A stretch of 64,000 nucleotides of DNA, taken from Ferrovibrio sp041906005 (GTDB lineage Bacteria > Pseudomonadota > Alphaproteobacteria > Ferrovibrionales > Ferrovibrionaceae). Positions 28,005 through 36,534 of the stretch are shown one piece after another. Both the position numbers and the translations under genes were made by a program. The notes beneath the pieces are model-generated. The model did no database searches. It saw nothing but the letters and a program-made list of their open reading frames with translations, and was not told the DNA's origin. The DNA is taken from assembly GCF_041906005.1 (NCBI RefSeq), contig NZ_JAYRJY010000001.1, positions 1,054,001 to 1,118,000 on the forward strand. Direction: 5' to 3'. Numbering within the stretch: position 1 is the first letter of the stretch; every line of letters begins with the position of its first letter.

Positions 28005-28021
28005 CATACCATCGGGTTATG
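28005..28021. promoter_or_regulatory. Second LysR-type operator, upstream of the TAXI receptor gene
   Basis: CATACC-ATCGG-GTTATG, differing from the 26981 site by one base in the left arm and one in the spacer. It lies 23 bases after the lysR stop and about 195 bases before the TAXI start. The remaining sequence from 27983 to 28216 shows no gene. Confidence 0.55.
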
Positions 28022-28216
28022 GACAGGGTACCGATACGCATGGCGGGAGGCAGGGTCTTTCCGCTATCACAGGGGCGTATGGGCCGGTATGCCGCAACGG
28101 GGTGCGGCCTGCCATCCCGCAGTTCCCGGCCTGTGCCGACGCCGCCAACGCGGCCGGCAACCATCAGTCAATCCGGCTGCGTCCCTAAGGCCGCAGTCCA
28201 ACGGAGGAGAAGTAAC

Positions 28217-29194
28217 ATGCAGTTTGCAACCAAGCACCTGCTGGGCGGCATGCTCGGCGCGGCCCTGCTGGCCGCCCTGCCCGGCACCGGCATTGCGCAA
28301 CAGAAATTCGTCACCATCGGCACCGGCGGCGTGACCGGCGTGTATTACGCGGCCGGCGGCGCGATCTGCCGCCTGCTGAACAAGGACCGCAAGACGCACG
28401 GCATCCGCTGCTCGGTGGAATCGACCGGCGGCTCGGCCTACAACGTCAACACCATCCGCGGCGGCGAACTCGATTTCGGCACCACCCAGTCCGACGTGCA
28501 TTACAACGCCTACAAGGGCGTCGGCGCGTTCAAGGATGCAGGCGCCTATACCGACCTGCGCTCGGTCTTCTCGATCCATCCCGAGCCGTTCACCGTGCTG
28601 GCCCGCAAGGAAACCAACGCGACCAAGTTCGAGGATATGAAGGGCAAGCGCTTCAACGTCGGCAATCCCGGCTCGGGCACCCGCGCCTCGCTGGAAGAAC
28701 TGCTCGGCGCGCTGGGCTGGAAGCTGTCCGACTTCTCGCTGGCGTCCGAGCTGAAGGCCGACGAGCATGGCCCGGCGCTGTGCGACAACAAGATCGACGG
28801 CTTCTTCTACGGCGTCGGCCATCCCTCGGCCAACATCCAGGATCCGACCACCACCTGCGGCGCCAAGCTGGTCTCCATCACCGGTCCGGCTGTCGACAAG
28901 CTGGTGGCGGCGAATTCCTTCTACGCCAAGGCGACCATCCCGGGCGGCCTGTACAGCAACAACCCGCAGCCGACCCAGACCTACGGCGTGCTGGCCACGC
29001 TGGTCTCGTCGGCCAAGGTCGACAACGAAACCGTCTATCAGCTCGTGAAGGCCACCTTCGAGAATTTCGACGAATTCAAGAAGCTGCATCCGGCTTTCGC
29101 CAGCCTCGATCCGAAGAACATGATCAAGGACGGCCTGTCGGCCCCGCTGCATGACGGCGCCCTGAAGTACTACAAGGAAAAGGGCTGGATGTAA
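28217..29194 (+). CDS. TAXI family TRAP transporter solute-binding protein
   Basis: 325 aa periplasmic receptor. The signal peptide MQFATKHLLGGMLGAALLAALPGTGIAQ precedes KFVTIGTGGVTGVYYAAGGAICRLLNK, the TAXI hallmark. Also seen are CSVESTGGSAYNVNTIRGGELDFGTTQSDV and RFNVGNPGSGTRASLEELL. GGAGGAG lies 7 bases before the ATG. Known TAXI ligands include glutamate and 2-oxoglutarate. A D-amino-acid-related ligand is suggested by the neighbouring dadA and shared operator (inference). Confidence 0.94.
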   Translation: MQFATKHLLGGMLGAALLAALPGTGIAQQKFVTIGTGGVTGVYYAAGGAICRLLNKDRKTHGIRCSVESTGGSAYNVNTIRGGELDFGTTQSDVHYNAYKGVGAFKDAGAYTDLRSVFSIHPEPFTVLARKETNATKFEDMKGKRFNVGNPGSGTRASLEELLGALGWKLSDFSLASELKADEHGPALCDNKIDGFFYGVGHPSANIQDPTTTCGAKLVSITGPAVDKLVAANSFYAKATIPGGLYSNNPQPTQTYGVLATLVSSAKVDNETVYQLVKATFENFDEFKKLHPAFASLDPKNMIKDGLSAPLHDGALKYYKEKGWM

Positions 29195-29212
29195 TCCGGC
29201 ACCACACCGTTC

Positions 29213-29247
29213 AGCCGGCCCGCGTCACAACGGGCCGGCTTTTTTTT
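29213..29247 (+). terminator. Intrinsic terminator between TAXI receptor and TRAP permease genes
   Basis: A perfect 10-bp stem, AGCCGGCCCG (29213-29222) with CGGGCCGGCT (29231-29240), an 8-base loop and seven T residues. It is a textbook terminator lying 18 bases after the receptor stop and 36 bases before the permease start, so it probably sets a high receptor-to-permease ratio. Confidence 0.92.
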
Positions 29248-29282
29248 AAGCAGACCAAACGACCGATTCTCGAGGACCAACC

Positions 29283-31862
29283 ATGAGCAACGCCGCAACA
29301 CCCCGCCCCGTCACCGAGCAGGATTTGCAGCAACTCGTCGCCGATGCGGATCTTGGCGGCCGCGATCCGAAAGGCGCGGTTGGCAAGCTGATCCTCGCCG
29401 TCGCCGTTGCCTGGTCGGCCTTTCAGGTCTGGTATGCCTCGCCACTGCCTTTCATCTTCGGCGTCTTCATCCTGAACGACACCGAGGCGCGCGCCATCCA
29501 TCTCGGTTTCTCGGTTTTCCTCGCCTTCACCTGCTACCCGGCGTTCAAACGCTCGCCGCGCGCCTATATCCCGATGCTGGACTGGGTCTTTGCCGTCGCC
29601 GGCGCCATCGCGGCCTCCTATCTCTTCCTGTTCTATGCCGCACTGGCCACCCGTCCCGGCCAGCCAACCTGGTACGACCTCGCCGTCGCCGGGGTCGGCC
29701 TGCTGCTGCTGCTGGAAACCACCCGCCGCTCGCTCGGCCCGCCGATGGTCATCGTGGCCGCCGTGTTCATCGCCTTCACCTTCGCCGGCCCCTGGATGCC
29801 CGAAGTGATCCAGCACAAAGGCGCCTCGCTGACCAAGTTCCTGCAGCACCAGTGGCTCACCACCGAAGGCGTCTTCGGCGTGGCGCTGGGCGTCTCGTCG
29901 GGCTTCGTTTTCCTGTTCGTGCTGTTCGGCTCGCTGCTTGAGAAGGCCGGCGGCGGCAACTGGATGATGCAGATCTCGGTGGCCCTGCTCGGCCACCTGC
30001 GCGGCGGCCCGGCCAAGGTGGCCGTGGTGTCGTCGGCCCTCAACGGCGTGGTGTCGGGCTCATCGGTTTCCAATGTGGTCTCGGGCGGCATCTTCACCAT
30101 TCCGATGATGAAGCGCACCGGCCTGACCGGCGTGAAGGCCGGCGCCATCGAAACCGCCTCGTCGGTGAACGGCCAGATCATGCCGCCGGTGATGGGCGCG
30201 GCCGCCTTTCTGATGACCGAATATGTGGGCCTGCCTTATGCCGACATCGTCAAGCATGCTTTCCTGCCGGCGGTGATTTCCTACATCGCGCTGTTCTATA
30301 TCGTCGACCTGGAAGCACAGATGATCAACGCCAAGCCGCTGGAGCGCGCCGTGCAGCGCGGCCGACGCGAATACTGGCTGCGCCAGGGACTGGGCTGGAG
30401 CGGCAGCATCGCGGTGATCTGCGCATTGTATTACGGCATCCTGGGCATCCAGGCGGTGGCCGGCGCGGCAGCACCCTGGCTGCTCGGCATCGGCGGCATC
30501 GGGCTGTATCTGCTGTCGCTGTGGTACGCGGCGAAGTTTCCCGATCTTGAGCTGGACGATGCCAGCAACCCCGATATCAAGATCCCGGAAGCCTGGAGCG
30601 TGGCCCGCACCGGCCTGCATTTCCTGCTGCCGATCGTCGTGCTGCTGTGGTGCCTGATGGTGGAGGAGCTTTCACCGGGCCTGTCCGCCTTCTGGGCCAC
30701 GGCCACCGTGATGGCCATCGTGGTGACGCAGCGGCCGATCATCGGCATTTTCCGCGGCGCGCAGAATCTGGGCGATGCCACCAGGCAGGGCATTGCCGAT
30801 CTGGTCGAAGGCTTCAACCTCGGCGCCCGCAACATGATCGGCATCGGCATTGCCACCGCCACGGCCGGCATCATCGTCGGCACCGTGACCCTGACCGGCA
30901 TGGGCCTGATGATGACCGATTTCGTCGAGTTCATCTCGGGCGGCAACGTGATCGCCATGCTGCTGCTCACCGCCTTCATCTGCCTGATCCTCGGCATGGG
31001 CATCCCGACCACGGCCAACTACATCCTGGTCGCAACCCTGATGGCGCCGGTCATCGTGGAGCTGGGCGCCCAGGCCGGCCTGGCCATTCCGCTGATCGCC
31101 GTGCACCTGTTCGTGTTCTATTTCGGCATCATGGCCGACGTGACGCCGCCGGTGGGCCTGGCCTCGTTCGCCGCCGCCGCGATCTCGGGCGAGGATCCGA
31201 TCAAGACCGGCCTGCAGGGCACGGTGTATTCGATGCGCACCGCCGTTCTGCCGTTCGTGTTCATTTTCAACCCGCAGATCCTGATGATCGACATCGGCCA
31301 TACGGCCGAGGCGATCCTGGTGATCGCCATCGCCACGATCGCCATTCTGGTCTTCGCCGCCGGCACGATGGGCTGGTTCCTGACCAAGAGCAGATTGTGG
31401 GAATCGGCGGTGCTGCTGCTGGTCTGCTTCGCCATGTTCCGCCCCGGCTTCTTCTGGGACAAATTGTATGATCCCTATGTCGAAGCGCCGGCCAAGCAGG
31501 TGTTCGACATCGCCGGCAAATTGCCGGAAGACGGCCGCCTGCTGATGGTCGTTTCGGGCATGACGCTGGAAGGCGACGACGTGACCAAGACGATCAGCCT
31601 GCCTTTGACAGCGGCTGGCGAGGGCCGCAAGCGCCTGGCCGATGCCGGCTTGACGCTGACGGCACTGGGGGACCGCGTGCAGGTCGGCGCCATCAAGTTC
31701 GGTTCGGCCGCCAAGCGCGTCGGGCTGGAAAGCGGCTTCACCATCGAGCATGTCTTGCTGCCCGCCGACCGGCCCAGCAAACACTGGGTCTATGTGCCGG
31801 CCCTGATCCTGCTGGGCCTGGTGGCGCTGGTGCAGCGGCGACGCAAGCAGGCGGCGGCATGA
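29283..31862 (+). CDS. TRAP transporter fused permease (4TM/12TM) with DUF3394-type C terminus
   Basis: 859 aa, fusing the small and large TRAP permease subunits, the normal partner of TAXI receptors. N-terminal DctQ-like helices cover about 30-200. The DctM-like part follows (SSALNGVVSGSSVSNVVSGGIFTIPMMKRTG, NGQIMPPVMGAAAFLMTEY, LGMGIPTTANYILVATLMAPVI). The last roughly 130 residues form a soluble, PDZ-like region (RVQVGAIKFGSAAKRVGLESGF) ending in a final membrane helix. Its stop overlaps the queC start by 4 bases. Confidence 0.92.
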   Translation: MSNAATPRPVTEQDLQQLVADADLGGRDPKGAVGKLILAVAVAWSAFQVWYASPLPFIFGVFILNDTEARAIHLGFSVFLAFTCYPAFKRSPRAYIPMLDWVFAVAGAIAASYLFLFYAALATRPGQPTWYDLAVAGVGLLLLLETTRRSLGPPMVIVAAVFIAFTFAGPWMPEVIQHKGASLTKFLQHQWLTTEGVFGVALGVSSGFVFLFVLFGSLLEKAGGGNWMMQISVALLGHLRGGPAKVAVVSSALNGVVSGSSVSNVVSGGIFTIPMMKRTGLTGVKAGAIETASSVNGQIMPPVMGAAAFLMTEYVGLPYADIVKHAFLPAVISYIALFYIVDLEAQMINAKPLERAVQRGRREYWLRQGLGWSGSIAVICALYYGILGIQAVAGAAAPWLLGIGGIGLYLLSLWYAAKFPDLELDDASNPDIKIPEAWSVARTGLHFLLPIVVLLWCLMVEELSPGLSAFWATATVMAIVVTQRPIIGIFRGAQNLGDATRQGIADLVEGFNLGARNMIGIGIATATAGIIVGTVTLTGMGLMMTDFVEFISGGNVIAMLLLTAFICLILGMGIPTTANYILVATLMAPVIVELGAQAGLAIPLIAVHLFVFYFGIMADVTPPVGLASFAAAAISGEDPIKTGLQGTVYSMRTAVLPFVFIFNPQILMIDIGHTAEAILVIAIATIAILVFAAGTMGWFLTKSRLWESAVLLLVCFAMFRPGFFWDKLYDPYVEAPAKQVFDIAGKLPEDGRLLMVVSGMTLEGDDVTKTISLPLTAAGEGRKRLADAGLTLTALGDRVQVGAIKFGSAAKRVGLESGFTIEHVLLPADRPSKHWVYVPALILLGLVALVQRRRKQAAA

Positions 31863-32578
31863 AAGCCGTTGTCCTTTGCTCGGGCGGCATCGACTCCGTC
31901 ACGCTGGCCTACCGGATCGCGGCAGAAAACGGGTTGGAGCGCCTGATCTCCTTCGATTACGGCCAGCGTCATCGCCGCGAAATCGAACATGCCGCCGGCA
32001 TTGCCGCTGCCCTGAACGCGCGCCATGACGTGGTCGATATCGCCAGCCTCGGCCGCTTCCTGACCTCATCCTCGCTGATCAGCGGCGGTGATGCGGTGCC
32101 CGACGGGCATTATGCCGAAAACAACATGAAATCGACCGTGGTGCCGAACCGCAACGCCATCATGCTGAGCATCGCCTTCGGCATCGCCGCCGGGGCGAAG
32201 GCCGATGCGGTGGGCATCGCCGTGCATAGCGGCGACCACTTCATCTACCCCGATTGCCGCCCCGCTTTCGTCGATGCGTTCCGCGCCATGCAGGCCTGCG
32301 CTCTGGAAGGCATGTGGGATGTGCAGCTTCATGCGCCCTTCGTCGGCTTCACCAAGTCTGACATCGTGCGCGAAGGCGCGCGGCTGGGCGTGCCATATGA
32401 AAAGACCTGGAGCTGTTACAAGGGCGGCGAGAAACATTGCGGCCGCTGCGGGACCTGCGTGGAGCGGCGCGAGGCCTTCCATCTGGCCGGCATACCCGAC
32501 CCGACCGCATATGAAGACCCCGATTACTGGATCGGCGCGATCGCCAAGATGAAAGCGGAAAACAAAAAAGGCGGCTGA
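31859..32578 (+). CDS. queC: 7-cyano-7-deazaguanine synthase QueC
   Basis: 239 aa. It converts 7-carboxy-7-deazaguanine to preQ0 with ATP and ammonia, for queuosine tRNA modification. The PP-loop is CSGGIDSVTLAY at residues 7-18. The four zinc-binding cysteines are present in SCYKGG and HCGRCGTCVERREAF. VVPNRNAIMLSIAFGIA and HSGDHFIYPDCRPAF are further family blocks. The start overlaps the TRAP permease stop (ATGA), an unusual coupling. It is followed by a bidirectional terminator. Confidence 0.95.
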   Translation: MKAVVLCSGGIDSVTLAYRIAAENGLERLISFDYGQRHRREIEHAAGIAAALNARHDVVDIASLGRFLTSSSLISGGDAVPDGHYAENNMKSTVVPNRNAIMLSIAFGIAAGAKADAVGIAVHSGDHFIYPDCRPAFVDAFRAMQACALEGMWDVQLHAPFVGFTKSDIVREGARLGVPYEKTWSCYKGGEKHCGRCGTCVERREAFHLAGIPDPTAYEDPDYWIGAIAKMKAENKKGG

Positions 32579-32594
32579 ACAGCCGCCTTTTTTT
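32563..32594. terminator. Bidirectional terminator between queC and the VUT transporter gene
   Basis: Stem GGCGGCT (32570-32576) with AGCCGCC (32581-32587) and a GAAC loop, with A6 before and T7 after, so it works on both strands. The stem overlaps the last codons of queC and stops both converging transcripts. Confidence 0.9.
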
Positions 32595-32597
32595 CTG

Positions 32598-33158
32598 TCA
32601 GGCCGCAGCCGTTATGCCGAGCCGCGCATCGCGATCGCGCAACAGGCGGATCACCGGAATGCTGAGCAGCACCATCCAGGCCTTGCCGATGATCTGGCCG
32701 GCCAGATAGTCGAGGCTGCCAAACGCGAGATAGAGGAATACCACGGAATCGACGCACAGGCCCGCCAGGCTGGACAGCAGCACGGCGCGGATCAGGCCGC
32801 GCTTTTGCAGCGGGGTATAGACGGCGAAGTCGGCCAGTTCGGACAGCAGGAAAGCCACGGCCGATGCCATAACCAGCGCCGGGGGCGCGATCAGGCCAGA
32901 CAACGCCGCGCCAACCGCGATGGCACCCAGCGTCCAGCGCTTGCCCAGACGGCGCTGCACCAGATCGCGCAGCACGAGGGCCAGACCGATCATCAAGACG
33001 CCGCTGGGCGCGGTGATTCCAAAGGGTGCGACCGGGATCAGGCAGGGGCCCTGCGGCACGCACACGGTGCCCAGATTGCCGATCAGCCAGTTGGCTGCCG
33101 GCACGCAGGCGATGAACGCCGCCAGAAATGCATAACCCTCAAGACGCACGCGATCCAT
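32598..33158 (-). CDS. VUT family queuosine precursor transporter (YhhQ-like)
   Basis: 186 aa membrane protein with about five or six hydrophobic helices. Family blocks are APSGVLMIGLALVLRDLVQRRLG and VAFLLSELADFAVYTPLQKRG. YhhQ proteins import preQ0/preQ1. Convergent placement directly against queC supports a 7-deazaguanine substrate. AAGGAAAGGGG lies about 8 bases before the start. Other VUT members may carry different substrates. Confidence 0.82.
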   Translation of the reverse strand: MDRVRLEGYAFLAAFIACVPAANWLIGNLGTVCVPQGPCLIPVAPFGITAPSGVLMIGLALVLRDLVQRRLGKRWTLGAIAVGAALSGLIAPPALVMASAVAFLLSELADFAVYTPLQKRGLIRAVLLSSLAGLCVDSVVFLYLAFGSLDYLAGQIIGKAWMVLLSIPVIRLLRDRDARLGITAAA

Positions 33159-33256
33159 GACCGGACCCCTTTCCTTGCGGCGCGGATATACGGCGCAGGC
33201 GGGGCCGGTGCAAGCCCGGCGGGATTAGATACTGATTCAAAAGGATAAAATCACAT

Positions 33257-34810
33257 TCAGGCGCCGGCCATGCCGGCCCAGGGCTGGGCCACTTCGGTCA
33301 TGCCGATGCGGTTGCCGTCGGGCTCGATCATCACGGCCGAAGGACAGGCATAAGCCAGCGGGAAGGGATCGCGCCGCTTTTCGCCCGCCTTGGGGAAACG
33401 CGCCTTCACGGCGGCGCGCGTCGCATCATCCAGCAGCGGATCGCAGAAGGGCTGACCCGGGATGCTGGCATCGATGCGCGGCTGATGGAAAGCGGCATCC
33501 AGCGGCATGCGATAATCGATCAGGAAGGACAACAGCTGCATCACCGCCGGCATGATGCGGCGCCCACCCGACGCGCCGATCGAAAGCCAGGGCCGGTCGC
33601 CATCCAGCACCAGGCTGGGCAGCATGTTGGACAGCGGGCGCTTGGCGGCGCCCAGCGAGTTCGGCTTGCCCGGGCGCGGATCGAACCACATGATGCCGTT
33701 ATTCATCAGCACGCCGCTTTCGGGCAGCATGACGCGGCTGCCGAACAGCGACAGCAGCGTCTGGGTCAACGCCACCATGTTGCCCTCGCCGTCGATCACG
33801 CAGAAATGCGTGGTGCAGCTCTTGCCGTTGTCATCGCCCATGCCGGCGAGGCGCTTCTCATAGGAAGCGGTCAGGCCCTCTGCATAAGCCACGAAACTCT
33901 GCGGCGACAGGCCGCCGCGATCCAGCTTCGGCCCGGCGACGTCCAGTGCGTCGCACAGGCTGGGGCCGGCGGTGAGACCGGGCGGCAGCAGCAGGGTCTT
34001 GTCGCCATAGGCATACCGCAGCGGCTCGAGCAGACGGGCATGATAGCCGGCGAGATCCCGGGCTGCGATCTTCGAGCCGCCGGCCTGCAGATCGCGCACC
34101 AGCCTCGCCGCCAGCTCGCCTTCATAATAGTCGCGGGCACCGGCACTGCTCAGGCGCTGCAGGCTGGCCAGCAGGGCCTCGTTCTTCAGCCGCGGCGCGA
34201 CCCCGGCCCAGTCAGCCGAAGGCGGCAGACCGCCGGGCAGGAACAACGCCCGCGAGGCCGGGAAACGGGCAAGGTCTTTGGCCGCCGAGGTGACGACCAT
34301 GGACAGGAACCAGTCCACCTCGATGCCCTCGCGGGCCAGTTCGATGGCCGGGCCCAGGCTCTGCTGCCAACTGCGCGTGCCGAAGGTTTCCAGCGCCAGC
34401 CGCATACCCTCGGGCTGCCCGGGCACGGCAATGGAGGGATAGCCGAGGATATTGCGGTCCTCGACCACCAACGGCCAGCCGAACAGGTCGCCGCCGGTGC
34501 CCTCGGCCAGCGGATAATCGGCCGGATCGAGCGCGGCGGCGCTGATCATGCCGAAATCGACGACATGCGCCTGCTTCTTCTTGGCATCCCAGACCAGCAT
34601 GAATCCGCCGCCGCCGATGCCGCTCATCCAGGGTTCGAGCACGGCGAGCGAAAAGGCGGTGGCGACCGCCGCGTCGATGGCGTTGCCACCGCTGCGCAAC
34701 ACCTCGGCGCCGATATCGGCCGCCTTCTGGTTCTGCGCGGCGACAACGCCACCTTTGCTGCGGACCGGTTCCTTGCTGTAGCGCAGGGAGCGACTCATAT
34801 TCTGCGACAT
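33257..34810 (-). CDS. Gamma-glutamyltransferase family protein
   Basis: 517 aa Ntn-hydrolase. The autoprocessing and nucleophile site is SCTTHFCVID (Thr333 predicted). Other family signatures are AAQNQKAADIGAEVLRSGGNAIDAAVATAFSLAVLEPWMSGIGGGGFML, RVMLPESGVLMNNGIMWFDPRPG and LSIGASGGRRIMPAVMQLL. Unlike classical periplasmic GGT it shows no N-terminal signal sequence (MSQNMSRSLRYSKEPVR), so it may act in the cytoplasm on imported gamma-glutamyl compounds or be a cephalosporin-acylase-like hydrolase. It follows the M81 gene by 24 bases. Confidence 0.88.
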   Translation of the reverse strand: MSQNMSRSLRYSKEPVRSKGGVVAAQNQKAADIGAEVLRSGGNAIDAAVATAFSLAVLEPWMSGIGGGGFMLVWDAKKKQAHVVDFGMISAAALDPADYPLAEGTGGDLFGWPLVVEDRNILGYPSIAVPGQPEGMRLALETFGTRSWQQSLGPAIELAREGIEVDWFLSMVVTSAAKDLARFPASRALFLPGGLPPSADWAGVAPRLKNEALLASLQRLSSAGARDYYEGELAARLVRDLQAGGSKIAARDLAGYHARLLEPLRYAYGDKTLLLPPGLTAGPSLCDALDVAGPKLDRGGLSPQSFVAYAEGLTASYEKRLAGMGDDNGKSCTTHFCVIDGEGNMVALTQTLLSLFGSRVMLPESGVLMNNGIMWFDPRPGKPNSLGAAKRPLSNMLPSLVLDGDRPWLSIGASGGRRIMPAVMQLLSFLIDYRMPLDAAFHQPRIDASIPGQPFCDPLLDDATRAAVKARFPKAGEKRRDPFPLAYACPSAVMIEPDGNRIGMTEVAQPWAGMAGA

Positions 34811-34834
34811 GGGCGGAAGGCTCTCTTTTTTAAG

Positions 34835-36301
34835 TTACGTGGCAGCGAAAGGATCGGCGACGCGAGGCCAATACGGCCCGCGCACCTTCTGGAACGGAAT
34901 ATCGGCGAAGTCCGAACGCATCGCGCCCGGCGCCTCGACATAGAGGATTTCGCCCGCGATGGGAGCGAATCCGGCGTGGAAATGCTGGGTCGATTTCACC
35001 ACCACCATGGCCTTGTCGGCAAGCCGGATGCCGAATTGTTCGAAGGCACCGGGATGGAAGGTCTGGGTGCGCAATGAATTCAGCACCAGATCGCGGCCGC
35101 CATCGGCCTGGACCCAGACCGATGGCCCCATCGACAGGCTTCCGGTCAGCGCCGGTTGCGCCGCATCGGGCAGGATGCGTTTCACCGTGACGCGCAGGTC
35201 AAGCGGATCGCCCGAAGTAACGCCGCATTTGCCGCCCACCCGCAGGTCGAAGCTGGCGCCTTCGCCGGCATCGCAACAGAACCGCACTGCCATCGGGTCC
35301 CAATAGACCCCGCTGGCGACATTCTCGATGCCGCGTTCGATAATCCGCCGCAAAATGAACGTGGCATCGCCGGCCGCACCGCCGCCCGGATTATCGGTGA
35401 TATCGGCCAGCACCACCGGCCGTTTGCCGCTGTGGCCGAGCGCGCGGTCCAGGGCCGCATCGATGCCCAGGTTCCTGGGCGCCGTCTGCTCGCGGAGCGA
35501 CCAGATTTTGCGACCGAGTTTTTCTGCCAGCGCCTGCGCCTTGGCTTTGTCGCCATCGGCAATCACGATCATCTTCGCCGTGGCATCCGGCACGTCCTGC
35601 ATCGGGAAACCGTGGGCGAAGGATACCGAGAGGATGCCGTCGCGGCCTTCGCAGGCCTGCATTTCGCGCACGAATGAGGCCATCGGCTCGACCGGCGTGC
35701 GCCACAGATTGATCATCCGGGTATCGAACACCGCCATCACCGGCTTCACGCTGCCCTGCTGCCTCGCCAGCAGGATGTTGTAGAGCTCCTGCGCCCGCGC
35801 GTTGCTGTCGACATGCGGGTATTCCTTGAAGGTGACCAGCGCATCGGCATTGGCCAGCATCTTCTCGGTGATCGAGCAATGCAGGTCGAGCTCGGCACCG
35901 ACAGCCGTCATTGGTCCGACAATGGTTCGGATTTTCTCCAGCAGATCGCCTTCGCAATCGTCATAACCGTCGGCCACCATGGCGCCGTGCAGGCTGAGCA
36001 GCACCATGTCGACCGGCATGGCGGCCTTCAGATCGGCGAGGATTTCGTCGCGGAAACCCTCATAAACCTTGCGGACCGTGACGCCGGCGGGCTGCGCGAA
36101 TGCCGAAAGGCTCTCCACCACTTCTGCCTGTTGCGCTTCCGCCGCGCGGCGCCAGACATGCAACGGCCCGGAGAACAGGTTCTCAGGACGCCGGGTTGCA
36201 TCGCCGTGAAACAGCATCCATTCCGCGAATCCCTGCTCGCCCGTCGGCAGCGGCGAGAAGGTATTGGTTTCAGTGCCCAGGCAGGCGATGAAGACTTTCA
36301 T
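34835..36301 (-). CDS. M81 family metallopeptidase (MlrC-like)
   Basis: 488 aa from MKVFIACLGTETNTFSPLPTG. Family motifs are VLLSLHGAMVADGYDDCEGDLLEKIR, ELDLHCSITEKML, TFKEYPHVDSNARAQEL, VSFAHGFPMQDVPD and VVLADITDNPGGGAAGDATFILR. MlrC, the founding member, cleaves linearised microcystin and releases Adda; most relatives have unknown peptide or amide substrates. It is the first gene of a two-gene unit with the gamma-glutamyltransferase and is divergent from a peptide ABC transporter. Confidence 0.88.
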   Translation of the reverse strand: MKVFIACLGTETNTFSPLPTGEQGFAEWMLFHGDATRRPENLFSGPLHVWRRAAEAQQAEVVESLSAFAQPAGVTVRKVYEGFRDEILADLKAAMPVDMVLLSLHGAMVADGYDDCEGDLLEKIRTIVGPMTAVGAELDLHCSITEKMLANADALVTFKEYPHVDSNARAQELYNILLARQQGSVKPVMAVFDTRMINLWRTPVEPMASFVREMQACEGRDGILSVSFAHGFPMQDVPDATAKMIVIADGDKAKAQALAEKLGRKIWSLREQTAPRNLGIDAALDRALGHSGKRPVVLADITDNPGGGAAGDATFILRRIIERGIENVASGVYWDPMAVRFCCDAGEGASFDLRVGGKCGVTSGDPLDLRVTVKRILPDAAQPALTGSLSMGPSVWVQADGGRDLVLNSLRTQTFHPGAFEQFGIRLADKAMVVVKSTQHFHAGFAPIAGEILYVEAPGAMRSDFADIPFQKVRGPYWPRVADPFAAT

Positions 36302-36534
36302 CGGCCACAACGGCCCAGCGCCGTCCCTCTGACGTGATGTTCACGGCATTCGACAAACTTCGTCATGGACCAATGTCTCCTGGTTATATGAGGAACGCCA
36401 CGCCAACGGGCATGCTGCACAGCGAAACGGCATCAACCCGATAGCCCGTGAATTCGGCAAAGAGCCGCTTGACCTCCGTATGCATACCATGATCAGCTTT
36501 CGTTAGAGGTCGAACAAAAACAAGGGGGAGTACC
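36302..36534. promoter_or_regulatory. Divergent promoter region, M81 peptidase / peptide ABC transporter
   Basis: 233 bases with no gene. It contains a 10-base perfect palindrome GTATGCATAC (36478-36487), preceded 3 bases earlier by TTGACC, a possible -35. No convincing -10 follows at 16-18 bases. GGGGGAG serves as the ribosome-binding site for the transporter's first gene. Confidence 0.35.

Noticed and set aside
33159..33256. A preQ1 riboswitch upstream of the VUT transporter gene
   Set aside because: The leader lacks the short preQ1-I hairpin and A-rich tail pattern; nothing beyond a good ribosome-binding site was seen.
33257..34810. Gamma-glutamyltransferase as a classical periplasmic GGT
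   Set aside because: No signal sequence is present at its N terminus and no better upstream start is available, so periplasmic location is not assumed.
36469..36500. A sigma-70 promoter for the peptide transporter starting at TTGACC
   Set aside because: No acceptable -10 hexamer occurs 16-18 bases downstream, so only the palindrome is recorded.
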